Assembly: GCA_024508675.1 (NCBI GenBank)
Contig: JANINQ010000013.1
Coordinates: 117,777 to 181,776 of the forward strand
Source of the DNA: Afipia sp.
GTDB lineage: Bacteria; Pseudomonadota; Alphaproteobacteria; Rhizobiales; Xanthobacteraceae
Length of the DNA: 64,000 nt
Direction: 5' to 3'
Every line of letters starts with the position of its first letter. Positions within the stretch are counted from its first letter, which is position 1. This document shows, piece after piece, positions 45,229 through 53,958 of the stretch. Under the pieces are notes generated by a model. The model was given only the letters and a program-made list of their open reading frames with translations. It was not told the origin of the DNA and did not search any database. The position numbers and the translations under genes are program-made.

Positions 45229-47265
45229 TTGCGCCTGCGGCTTTCGATTTTTGTATGGACGATCCTGATCGCTGCGCTGACACCGGCGCTTGCCGAAAAG
45301 CGCGTCGCGCTGGTGATCGGCAATTCCGACTATCAGAACGTCTCGCCGCTCACGAATCCATCCAACGATGCCGCCGCGATCGCAGCCATCCTGACCAAGG
45401 CCAACTTCGACGTCGTCGATGCCAAATCGAATCTGACCGGCATCGAAATGAAGCGGACGCTGCGCGATTTCGGCAACAAGGTCCGCGATGCGGACGTGGC
45501 CGTGATCTACTATGCGGGTCATGGCATCGAGCTTGAGGGCACAAATTATCTGATCCCGGTCGATGCCAAACTCGAGATCGACACCGACGTGCTCGATGAA
45601 GCATTTCCGCTGGACCGTTTCGTCGTCGCGGCCGATCCGGCCAAGCAACTGCGACTCATCATTCTCGATGCCTGCCGCGACAATCCGTTCAACAAGACGA
45701 TGAAGCGCACCATAGGCTCGCGCGCAGTTGGGCGCGGACTTGCGAAAGTCGAGCCAACCAATCCGAACACGCTGATTGCGTTCGCCGCGAAGGCAGGCTC
45801 GACCGCGTCTGATGGCGAAGGCAAGAACAGCCCGTTCGCCGCGGCGCTGGTCAATCACATGACCAGGCCCGGCCTCGATCTGCGCAAGGCCTTCGGCTAT
45901 GTGCGCGACGATGTGCTGAAAGCAACAAGCAACAAGCAGGAGCCATTCGTCTACGGCTCGCTCGGCGGCAATGATGTGTCGCTTGTGCCTCCCGCTGCTC
46001 CAGCGCCCGCTGTTTCGGCGCAACAGACCGATCCTAATTCGGCGCTGCGCCGCGACTATGAACTTGCGGAACGAGTCGGCACCCGCGAGGCGTGGGATTA
46101 TTTCATCGCCACCTATCCCGACAGCTTTTACGCCAAGCTGGCACACGCTCAGCGCAACAAGCTCGCGGCCGAGGAAGCGCGCAAGGCCGCTACCGAAAAG
46201 GCGAAAGCCGCGCAGGAAGAACAGACACGACTCGCCATCGAGGGCGCGAAGAAAGCCGAACAGGAAAAGGCTGCCGCCGAGGCGCGCAAGGCCGAACAGC
46301 AGCGCGTTGCCGCCGAACTCGCAAAGAAAGCGGAAGACGCCAGGCTGGCCGAGGCCGAAAAGGCCAAGGCTGCAGCTCTCGCAAAGGCCGAGGAGCAAGC
46401 GCGGATCGCTGCCGAGAAAAAAGCAGCAGCAGACGCGAAGGCCGCTGAAGCGGCTCGCATTGCTGCGGAGAAGAAAGCCGCGGACGAAGCCAGGGCTGCC
46501 GATGCCGCGCGGCTTGCCGCTGAGAAGAAACCCGCAGACCAAAAATCTGCGGAGCAGACAGCCAGCGACGATAAGCCAATCGGACCCGTGGCTGCGCTGA
46601 CGCCGGATCAGTCCGGGCCGAAGTCCGATGCGCCGGTTGTGGTCGCGGATATTCCAAAGCAGTTGCAAATCGAACTGAAACGCGCCGGTTGCTACCTTGG
46701 CGCGACCGACGGCAACTGGAGCGCAGCCGCGCAAAAATCACTCGATCTGTTCAACAAGAACGCCAAGACGACATTCGACATCAAGCTTGCCAGCGCCGAT
46801 GCGCTCGATGCGGTGAAAGCCAAGCCGGGCCGCGTGTGCCCGCTCGTCTGCGAATGGGGTTACAAGGCCGACGGCGACAAGTGCAGCAAGATCACCTGCC
46901 GCGCAGGCTATGAGGTCGGCGACGACAACACCTGCGAAAAGATCGAGGTGAAGAAGAAGCCGGAGCCGGTGGCGAAGCGCGATGAAGCCGCGCCCGACAA
47001 AAAGCCCGCCCAGAAGCCATCGACACAACCTTGCAGCATGGCTGCTGCTGGCGCCATGGGCTTGGCGACGCAAAATCCCTATTCATGCCAGCAATCGCAA
47101 GGCGCGAAGCCGACCACCGGCGCTGGCAATAAAGAGGCCCTTTACGCACGCTGCCGCTCGAAATACGGCACGGCGCATGCCACCTCAAGTAATCCCCTGC
47201 AAAATGGCGCGTCTGGCGGCAATTTTGCCGCGATCGAAGCGTGCGTCGCGCGAGGTGGAAGCTGA
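45229..47265 (+). CDS. Secreted caspase-like (C14) protein with coiled coil and Cys-rich tail
   Basis: 678 aa if started at TTG 45229, which follows GAGG by 6 nt; the signal peptide (LRLRLSIFVWTILIAALTPA) begins there, and the frame upstream holds a terminator. Residues about 24-250 form a caspase/paracaspase-like domain (KRVALVIGNSDYQNVSPL) with the dyad His98 (YYAGHGIE) and Cys149 (LDACRDNPF). About 290-440 is an Ala/Lys/Glu-rich coiled coil. About 470-540 resembles a peptidoglycan-binding-like module (LKRAGCYLGATDGNWSAAAQ) followed by a Cys-rich section (VCPLVCEWGYKADGDKCSKI). Substrate and biological role are unknown. The codon usage resembles neighbours. Confidence 0.82.
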   Translation: MRLRLSIFVWTILIAALTPALAEKRVALVIGNSDYQNVSPLTNPSNDAAAIAAILTKANFDVVDAKSNLTGIEMKRTLRDFGNKVRDADVAVIYYAGHGIELEGTNYLIPVDAKLEIDTDVLDEAFPLDRFVVAADPAKQLRLIILDACRDNPFNKTMKRTIGSRAVGRGLAKVEPTNPNTLIAFAAKAGSTASDGEGKNSPFAAALVNHMTRPGLDLRKAFGYVRDDVLKATSNKQEPFVYGSLGGNDVSLVPPAAPAPAVSAQQTDPNSALRRDYELAERVGTREAWDYFIATYPDSFYAKLAHAQRNKLAAEEARKAATEKAKAAQEEQTRLAIEGAKKAEQEKAAAEARKAEQQRVAAELAKKAEDARLAEAEKAKAAALAKAEEQARIAAEKKAAADAKAAEAARIAAEKKAADEARAADAARLAAEKKPADQKSAEQTASDDKPIGPVAALTPDQSGPKSDAPVVVADIPKQLQIELKRAGCYLGATDGNWSAAAQKSLDLFNKNAKTTFDIKLASADALDAVKAKPGRVCPLVCEWGYKADGDKCSKITCRAGYEVGDDNTCEKIEVKKKPEPVAKRDEAAPDKKPAQKPSTQPCSMAAAGAMGLATQNPYSCQQSQGAKPTTGAGNKEALYARCRSKYGTAHATSSNPLQNGASGGNFAAIEACVARGGS

Positions 47266-47271
47266 CCTTAT

Positions 47272-48384
47272 TTACGTCGTCAGCGCATCCAGTTCCTTCA
47301 CAATCGCCTCGCCCATCTGCGACGTGCTGACGACGGTTGAACCTTCCGACTTGATGTCGCCGGTGCGCAGACCCTTCGCCAGGGTCGCCGCGATGGCCTG
47401 ATCGATCAGGTCGGCTTCCTTCGGCATGTCGAAGGAATAACGCAGCGCCATGCCGAACGAGGTCAGCATTGCAACCGGATTGGCCAGGCCCTTGCCTGCG
47501 ATGTCCGGCGCCGAACCATGGACCGGCTCGTACAGCGCCTTGCGCTTTTGGGTTTTGGGATCGACTTCACCCAGCGATGCCGACGGCAGCATGCCGAGCG
47601 AGCCGGTGAGCATCGCCGCGATGTCGGAGAGAATGTCGCCGAACAGATTGTCGGTGACGATCACGTCGAACTGCTTGGGCCAGCGCACGAGCTGCATTGC
47701 GCCGGAATCCGCGAGCTGATGCTCAAGCTCTACATCCTTGTATTCGCGCGCGTGAACCTGCGTCACGACTTCCTTCCAGAGCACACCGCTCTTCATGACG
47801 TTGTGCTTTTCCATCGACGTCATCTTGTTGCGGCGCTTGCGGGCCAGCTCGAAGGCGACGCGCGTGATGCGCTCGATCTCGTAGGTGTCGTAAACCTGCG
47901 TATCGACCGCGCGCTTCTGACCGTTGCCGAGATCGGTGATGGTCTTCGGTTCGCCGAAATACACGCCGCCGGTCAGTTCGCGCACGATCATGATGTCGAG
48001 GCCTTCGACGACATCCTTCTTGAGGCTCGATGAATCCGCCAGCGCCGGATAGCAGATCGCCGGACGCAGGTTGGCGAACAGCGCCATGTCCTTGCGCAGG
48101 CGCAGCAGGCCCGCTTCCGGGCGCGCTTCATACGGAACGTCCGCCCACTTCGGGCCGCCGACCGCGCCGAAGATCACCGCGTCCGCCGCCTGCGCGCGCG
48201 CCATGGTGGCATCGGTGATCGCGACCTTGTCCGCGTCATAGCTCGATCCGCCGACCAGCCCGGTCTCGGTTTCGAACCTTGCGATGCCGCGCTTGCCGAG
48301 CCAGTCGATGACGCGCTTCACCTCCGCCATCACTTCGGTGCCGATGCCGTCGCCGGGAAGAAGGAGGAGTTTGTGCGATGCCAT
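47272..48384 (-). CDS. leuB: 3-Isopropylmalate dehydrogenase
   Basis: NAD-dependent oxidative decarboxylase of leucine synthesis. 370 aa. N-terminal [18 protein letters not shown], substrate-binding arginines in [17 protein letters not shown], the catalytic Tyr/Lys region and metal-binding [20 protein letters not shown], and nucleotide-binding [18 protein letters not shown]. Convergent with the caspase gene with a 6-nt gap. Third of the scattered leu genes in the window. Confidence 0.97.
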   Translation of the reverse strand: MASHKLLLLPGDGIGTEVMAEVKRVIDWLGKRGIARFETETGLVGGSSYDADKVAITDATMARAQAADAVIFGAVGGPKWADVPYEARPEAGLLRLRKDMALFANLRPAICYPALADSSSLKKDVVEGLDIMIVRELTGGVYFGEPKTITDLGNGQKRAVDTQVYDTYEIERITRVAFELARKRRNKMTSMEKHNVMKSGVLWKEVVTQVHAREYKDVELEHQLADSGAMQLVRWPKQFDVIVTDNLFGDILSDIAAMLTGSLGMLPSASLGEVDPKTQKRKALYEPVHGSAPDIAGKGLANPVAMLTSFGMALRYSFDMPKEADLIDQAIAATLAKGLRTGDIKSEGSTVVSTSQMGEAIVKELDALTT

Positions 48385-48483
48385 GAGTTACGATCCTGAG
48401 AGTATGTCGTCACCGGGCATAGCAGTCGCAGACTGTGTAAACTTGTCTGCGGTCCCGGTGATCTCGATGCACGGTGCCCCGTG

Positions 48484-48516
48484 ATCGGGATGGCCGGGAC
48501 AGGCCCGGCCATGACG
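48484..48516. repeat. REP-like hairpin (CGGGATG...CATGAC type)
   Basis: GGCCGGG (48492-48498) and CCCGGCC (48504-48510) form a hairpin between CGGGAT and ATGACG. The same border words flank a related hairpin at 61133-61161. It lies in the divergent leuB/MFS region. Confidence 0.6.
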
Positions 48517-48614
48517 AAGGGGAGGGAATTTGCGCGGACTTGCTAAAACGCCGTTGCAGAATTGGCAAGACACCATTGCCTGCGTCCGATTGGTCAAATG
48601 CAGCGGAAACTGCC

Positions 48615-49826
48615 ATGGTCACGGCTGCTCCGGAGCCCTTCGTGACCCCCACCCAGCCCTCGCATGACACGCATCCCGTCTGGTCCGTGCTGACGCTCTC
48701 GCTCGCGCCGGCCATCGGGCTGGGAATGGCCCGGTTCGCCTATGCGCTGGTGCTGCCGGACATGCGCGAATCCCTCGGCTGGTCCTATTCGGCCGCCGGC
48801 TTCCTGAACACGGTCAACGCCATCGGCTATCTTGTCGGCGCACTGGTGACCGCCGACGTCGTCCGCCGCATCGGCCTGTTCCGCGCAACATGGATCGGCG
48901 CACTGGTCTGCACGCTCTCGCTGGGCGTCTGCGCACTGTCCGGAAATTTCATCGTGCTCAGCCTTGCGCGCCTGGTGTCGGGCTTTGCGGCGGCGGCAAC
49001 CTTCGTCGGCGGCGGCGCACTGGCCGCGCTTGTGGCCCAGACGCGGCCCGCACAATCCGCGCTGCTGCTCGGCCTGTTCTATACAGGCCCCGGCACCGGA
49101 CTGATCCTTTCGGGCATCACGGCGCCGTTCCTGCTGCAACACTTCGGACCGGGCTCGTGGTGGATCGTCTGGGGCGCGCTGGCGGTTCTCTCCGCCGTCA
49201 TGACGGCGCTGCTCATGTCCAATCGTGTGGAGGTCAAGGCAGGCGGCGCGGCGAATACCGCGATCAGCGTTCCGCTGCGGCCAATCGCGCTCTATCTCAT
49301 CGGCTACTTCATGTTCGGCGCGGGCTACATCGCTTACATGACCTTCATGATCGCCTATGTCCGCGACGGCGGCGGCAGCGCGATCGCGCAAAGCCTCTTC
49401 TGGTGCCTGCTCGGCGTAGCGTCGCTCGCAGCACCATGGCTCTGGCGCGGACTTATGGCGCGCGGCGCAAGCGGCATCGCAACCGCGACACTGCTCGGCA
49501 TGACCATGCTCGGCACGCTGGTTACGCTGCTCGGAACGTCGCCGCTGATCCTCGGCATATCCGCCGTGATTTTCGGCGTCTCGTTCCTCTCTGTGGTCAC
49601 CTCGACCACAACCTTCGCGCGGCTGAACTATCCGCCCGAAGCCTGGCCCAAGGCCCTTGGTATCATGGCAGTCATCTTCGGCCTCGGGCAAACCCTCGGC
49701 CCGTTCGCCACCGGCGCTGTCACCGACCTGTTCGGCCTGTCCTACGGACTTGTGCTCTCCGCCGCGACCCTCGGCCTCGGCATGGTGCTGTGCGCATGTC
49801 AGAGGACGGTGAAGGCAATAGCATAA
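48615..49826 (+). CDS. MFS transporter, YbfB/YjiJ family
   Basis: 403 aa from ATG 48615 (MVTAAPEPFVTPTQ); an upstream extension would run through a REP element and is rejected. Twelve hydrophobic segments can be followed. After the first come APAIGLGMARFAYALVLPDM and WSYSAAGFLNTVNAIGYLVG, the signature of the YbfB/YjiJ branch. Substrate unknown. It stands alone, divergent from leuB. Confidence 0.82.
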   Translation: MVTAAPEPFVTPTQPSHDTHPVWSVLTLSLAPAIGLGMARFAYALVLPDMRESLGWSYSAAGFLNTVNAIGYLVGALVTADVVRRIGLFRATWIGALVCTLSLGVCALSGNFIVLSLARLVSGFAAAATFVGGGALAALVAQTRPAQSALLLGLFYTGPGTGLILSGITAPFLLQHFGPGSWWIVWGALAVLSAVMTALLMSNRVEVKAGGAANTAISVPLRPIALYLIGYFMFGAGYIAYMTFMIAYVRDGGGSAIAQSLFWCLLGVASLAAPWLWRGLMARGASGIATATLLGMTMLGTLVTLLGTSPLILGISAVIFGVSFLSVVTSTTTFARLNYPPEAWPKALGIMAVIFGLGQTLGPFATGAVTDLFGLSYGLVLSAATLGLGMVLCACQRTVKAIA

Positions 49827-49889
49827 GTTTTCCCGGCGCAACCTATTGCCGTTCAACACGTTTGATTCGCCAACTACTGCACCGTTGGG

Positions 49890-50480
49890 AAAATTTGCGG
49901 AAATCGCGAAAGCGAGTGTAGGATTGATTCGTTCTTATACTTTGTGTGCGAACCGTTCCGTTACCGTACGGCACGACGCGCAAATCAGGATACCGATATG
50001 CCCGAACGGGCTTTCATCGAGTCCACCGAATTCCCAAATGCCGGGAGGGTGGCGATGTGGCCGCGGGCGATAAGTTCTCTGTTAGCAATGACAGAGAGGG
50101 GTGAGGCCCCGCGGAGTGCCATTCCGCGAGGCCTCGATTATGTCACTTCACTGCGAATAGGTCTCTGTTAAGCCGCCTAGCGGTTTGGCAGAGACCGGCA
50201 GTGGGCACGTACATGCTCCCACCGACCGAGCCGAAACCGACGATAGTCGGTAACTGCAACCGGCTGGTGCAGAGGACAGCTGACATACGCCATCTGATCT
50301 ACTCCCGCGGAGCTGGGTCCGCATGCCCAGAGCGCAACTGCGCGCCCTTCCCATTAGCGAGCAGGGCTTGGTGGAGTGTCTTCTGGCGATTCTCAGACTG
50401 CCGGTATCGTAAATAGCACGACCCCCGGTATTTTTGGACTCTGAGCAAGCCCCTTTTCCCGGTTATCCCTCCGAATCTGC
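49890..50480. ncRNA. Hairpin-rich non-coding stretch, candidate large structured RNA
   Basis: The 677-nt gap between the convergent MFS and RND genes holds no credible gene but a string of strong hairpins: TCGC-GAAA-GCGA (49904-49915); GCCC-GAAC-GGGC (50000-50011); TCTCTGT/ACAGAGA (50076-50097); GAGGCC..CGCGGA/TCCGCG..GGCCTC (50103-50134); GGTCTCTG/CAGAGACC (50160-50196) with an inner AAGCCGC/GCGGTTT; GTGGG/CCCAC; ACCGAC-GATA-GTCGGT; CTGGG/CCCAG; and nested GGGCTTG (50364-50370) plus CTCAGA with TCTGAG plus CAAGCCC (50440-50452). It does not show the conserved words of tmRNA, RNase P RNA, 4.5S RNA or 6S RNA. The strand is not decided; the paired stems read equally on both. Confidence 0.45.
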
Positions 50481-50503
50481 AGTTTGCAGTTTAGTGCTTG
50501 AAT

Positions 50504-53500
50504 CTAGCTCGTCGGCGTTTGCACCGAACGCTCGCGGCGGAGCAGGTTCATCACCCGCTCCAGCTTCGAACCTTTTGCAGGTGAAGCCTCGCCATCGCGA
50601 TCGGTATTCGAGAAGAATCTTGTGACCGCGACGAAGAACACCGGCACCATCAACAGCGCCAGCACCACCACCGCGATCATGCCGCCCATCACCGTGGTGC
50701 CGAGCGCCTGCTGGCTCTTGGCGCCGGCGCCCGATGCGATCACCATCGGCAGCACACCGCAGACGAAGGCGAGACCCGTCATCAGGATCGGGCGGAAGCG
50801 CAGGTGGCACGCCTCCATCGTCGCCTGCAGCAGCGGCGTGCCTTTTGCGCGCAGATCCTTGGCGAACTCGATGATGAGAATCGCGTCCTTCGCCGCAAGG
50901 CCGATAATCGTGATCAGCGCCACGGTGAAGTAGACGTCGTTCGACAGGCTGCGCGACATCGCCGCCACCACCGCGCCGAGAATGCCGAGCGGCACCGTCA
51001 TCAGCACCGCGAGCGGAATGGTCCAGCTTTCATAGAGCGCGGCCAGACACAGGAACACGATGAGCGCCGAAAGTGCGAGCAGGAACGGCGCCTGCGAGCC
51101 GGAAAGCTTTTCCTGCAGCGACTGTCCGGTCCATTCATAGCCGAAGCCGCGCGGCAGCTGCGCGGTCAACCGCTCCATCTCCGCGATCGCATCGCCCGAG
51201 GTGTAGCCGGGTTTGGCTTCGCCGGAGATGCGCACCGACGGATAGTAGTTGAAGCCGACGATCTGCGTCGGGCCGACCATCCACTTGATCGTTGCGAACG
51301 AGGACAGCGGCACCAGGCGGCCCTGACTGTTCTTGACGTTGTAGGAGAGAATGTCCTGCGCATTCATGCGGCCAACGCTGTCCGACTGCACGATCACGCG
51401 CTGCATGCGGCCGCGATTGGGGAAATCGTTGACATAGGCCGAGCCGAGATTGGTCGAGATCGTGCTGTTGATGTCGGCGAAGGTGACGCCCTGCGCCGCC
51501 GCCTGTTCGCGGTCGATCACAAGCTGCACCTGCGGCGCTTCGGGCAAGCCTTCGGCATAGACATTCTGCAGCACCGGGCTTTGCTTCGCGGCGGCCAGCA
51601 GTTGCTCCTTCGCCTGCATCAAGGCGGTATAGCCCTTCTGGCCGCGATCCTGCAGACGGAATGAGAAGCCGGACGAATTGCCGAGGTTGTCGATCGGCGG
51701 CGGCTGCAGCGCGGAGACCTTGGCGTCCTTGATCGACTTCAGCGAATTGTTGATGTCCGCGACGATGGCGGCGGCGGAATCATTCGGTCCGCGCTCGGAC
51801 CAGTCCTTCAACGTGACGAAGGCCTGCGCCGTGTTCTGGCCCTGCCCCAAGAAGCTGAAGCCGGTGAGGAAGGTCACGTCCTCGATGCCGGATCGCTTCG
51901 CCAGATACTGTTCGACCTTCTCCACCGCCGCCTGCGTGCGGTTGAACGACGAATCCGACGGCGTCTGCACGTCCACGGTGATGAAGCCCTGATCGTCCAC
52001 CGGCAGGAAGCCGCCGGGCAGACGCGAGAACCCGAACACAAGAGCGCCGAGCAGCACCGCATAGAGAATCAGCAGGCGGCCGGTGCGCTGGATCGACCAG
52101 CCGACCACGCGGCCATAACTGTCGCGCGCGCCATCAAGACGCTTGTTGAACCAGCCGAACACGCCGGTTTTCGCGTGACCATGCCCCGCCTTCACGGGCT
52201 TGAGCAGCGTCGCGCACAAAGCAGGCGTGAGCGACAGCGCCATCAGCGCGGAGAACGAGATCGCGGCCACGATGGTCACCGAGAACTGGCGATAGATGAT
52301 GCCGACCGAGCCGGGGAAGAACGCCATCGGAACGAACACCGCAATCAGCACCAGCGTGATGCCGATGATGGCGCTGGTGATCTGGGACATCGCCTTGCGC
52401 GTCGCCTCCTTCGGCGACAGCCCTTCCTCGGACATGATGCGCTCGACGTTTTCGACCACGACAATGGCGTCGTCCACCAGAATGCCAATCGCCAGCACCA
52501 TGCCGAACATGGTCAGCATGTTGATGGAATAGCCGAACATGTAGAGCGCCACACAGGTGCCGAGCAGCGCGATCGGCACCACGATGGTCGGGATCAGGGT
52601 GTAGCGGAAGTTCTGCAGAAACAGGAACATCACGATGAAGACGAGAACCACCGCCTCGATCAGCGTCTGCACCACCTTGGAGATCGACGCCTTCACCACC
52701 GGCGTGATGTTGTAGGGAATGTCGTAGGTGATGTTGGACGGGAAGAATTTTGACAGTTCATCCATCTTCGCCTGCACCGCGCTGGCCGTTGCCAGCGCGT
52801 TGCCGGTCGGGGACATCAACACCGACAAACCCGCAATCGCCTTGCCGTCCTGACGCGTGGTGAACTGATAGCCCATGCCGCCGATCTCGATCCGCGCAAC
52901 ATCGCGCAGGCGCACCGTCGAGCCGTCCGGATTGGCGCGCAGCACGATGGCGCCGAATTCGTCGGCGGAAGTGAGCTGGCCCTTCACCAGAATGAGGGCC
53001 GAGATGGTCTGGTCCTTGCGGCTCGGCTCCGCGCCGACGCTGCCGGATGCGACCTGCGCGTTCTGCGCGGTGATCGCCTTGGTCACATCGTCGGCGGTGA
53101 GGTTGTAGCCGACGAGCTTGACCGGATCGATCCAGATGCGCAGCGAACGCTCGGTCGAATACAGCGTGGCGCGGCCAACGCCGGGAATGCGGCGGATTTC
53201 GCCGAGCACGTTGCGGATCATGAAATCGCCGAGGCCGACTTCGTCGAGGCTACCGTCGGTGGATTTCAGCGTGATGATCTGCAGCACCGCGCTGGAGGCT
53301 TCCTCAACCAGAATGCCCTGCTGGATCACGGGCCGCGGCAGGCGCGCCTCGACGCGCTTGATGCGGTTCTGCACTTCCACCGAGGCGAGATTGGAATCCG
53401 TGCCCGGCACGAAGTTCGCGATGATTTCCACCTGGCCCAGCGAGTCGGAGGTGGATTCGAAATTGAGAATGCCGGACGCGCCGTTCAGCTCCTCCTCGAT

Positions 53501-53692
53501 CAGGCGTGTGGTCGAGTTGTAGAGTTCCTCCGGCGAGGAGCCGGGATAGCTGGTCGAAATCGAGATCGAGGGCGGCGCGATGATCGGATATTGCGCAATC
53601 GCCAGAAACGGAATCGAGATCAGGCCGATCAGACAAATGAACAGCGCCACCACCCACGCGAAGATCGGGCGGTCGATAAAAAAGGCGGGCAT
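50504..53692 (-). CDS. HAE1-family RND multidrug efflux permease (AcrB type)
   Basis: Inner-membrane proton/drug antiporter, 1062 aa. Begins MPAFFIDRPIFAWVVALFIC; the porter region shows SISISTSYPGSSPEELYN; transmembrane helix 4 contains the proton-relay aspartates in GILVDDAIVVVENVERI; a second RND half ends with AAKDAILIIEFAKDLRAKG. Downstream of its adaptor gene on the same strand. No outer-membrane channel gene or repressor gene lies near, so the pump presumably shares a TolC. Substrates unknown. Confidence 0.95.
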   Translation of the reverse strand: MPAFFIDRPIFAWVVALFICLIGLISIPFLAIAQYPIIAPPSISISTSYPGSSPEELYNSTTRLIEEELNGASGILNFESTSDSLGQVEIIANFVPGTDSNLASVEVQNRIKRVEARLPRPVIQQGILVEEASSAVLQIITLKSTDGSLDEVGLGDFMIRNVLGEIRRIPGVGRATLYSTERSLRIWIDPVKLVGYNLTADDVTKAITAQNAQVASGSVGAEPSRKDQTISALILVKGQLTSADEFGAIVLRANPDGSTVRLRDVARIEIGGMGYQFTTRQDGKAIAGLSVLMSPTGNALATASAVQAKMDELSKFFPSNITYDIPYNITPVVKASISKVVQTLIEAVVLVFIVMFLFLQNFRYTLIPTIVVPIALLGTCVALYMFGYSINMLTMFGMVLAIGILVDDAIVVVENVERIMSEEGLSPKEATRKAMSQITSAIIGITLVLIAVFVPMAFFPGSVGIIYRQFSVTIVAAISFSALMALSLTPALCATLLKPVKAGHGHAKTGVFGWFNKRLDGARDSYGRVVGWSIQRTGRLLILYAVLLGALVFGFSRLPGGFLPVDDQGFITVDVQTPSDSSFNRTQAAVEKVEQYLAKRSGIEDVTFLTGFSFLGQGQNTAQAFVTLKDWSERGPNDSAAAIVADINNSLKSIKDAKVSALQPPPIDNLGNSSGFSFRLQDRGQKGYTALMQAKEQLLAAAKQSPVLQNVYAEGLPEAPQVQLVIDREQAAAQGVTFADINSTISTNLGSAYVNDFPNRGRMQRVIVQSDSVGRMNAQDILSYNVKNSQGRLVPLSSFATIKWMVGPTQIVGFNYYPSVRISGEAKPGYTSGDAIAEMERLTAQLPRGFGYEWTGQSLQEKLSGSQAPFLLALSALIVFLCLAALYESWTIPLAVLMTVPLGILGAVVAAMSRSLSNDVYFTVALITIIGLAAKDAILIIEFAKDLRAKGTPLLQATMEACHLRFRPILMTGLAFVCGVLPMVIASGAGAKSQQALGTTVMGGMIAVVVLALLMVPVFFVAVTRFFSNTDRDGEASPAKGSKLERVMNLLRRERSVQTPTS

Positions 53693-53796
53693 GGATCGGT
53701 TCTCTCGGTCTGTTTTCAGGCGCGGCGTCGAAGCCGCCGCAAATGTTCAACTTGAATTGACGTCACCTCGTCCAACCGGGGAGAGGGAGAAGATTC

Positions 53797-53946
53797 GTCA
53801 TCGCGAGGAGCCATAAGCGCGTTTACGCGTGTCTTCGACACGCTATGGCAACGAAGCAATCCAACCTGTGTTTGCAGTCTGTCTGGATTGCTTCGCGGAG
53901 TTTATCATCGGGCCGGCGAAGCCGGACCCGTTGGCTCGCAATGACG
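53797..53946. repeat. 150-bp inverted-repeat element between RND adaptor and permease genes
   Basis: The ends are inverted copies (CGTCATCGCGAGGAGCC at one end, GGCTCGCAATGACG at the other), and an inner pair matches (ACGAAGCAATCC near 53853 and GGATTGCTTCG near 53884). I recognise the design as a frequent dispersed element of Bradyrhizobiaceae. It starts 105 nt before the permease ATG and ends 13 nt after the adaptor stop, inside the operon. Confidence 0.75.
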
Positions 53947-53958
53947 CGCGGTGAAATC

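Noticed and set aside
45196..46734. 512-codon minus-strand frame opposite the caspase gene
   Set aside because: Antisense artefact of the Ala/Lys/Glu repeat region; Arg/Gly/Leu-rich noise.
49944..50171. 75-codon frame in the 49.9-50.5 kb gap
   Set aside because: No Shine-Dalgarno, no domain, codon use unlike neighbours, and it runs through several perfect hairpins; more easily explained as part of a structured non-coding region.
50364..50452. tRNA-like fold of the GGGCTTG/CAAGCCC stem
   Set aside because: No T-loop, anticodon arm or CCA end of the right spacing.
49890..50480. Permuted alphaproteobacterial tmRNA or RNase P RNA
   Set aside because: I searched both strands by eye for the TCGAC and TpsiC-type GGTTCxAxTCC words of tmRNA, and for the GAGGAAAGTCC core of RNase P RNA, and found neither. 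A covariance-model search would be decisive.
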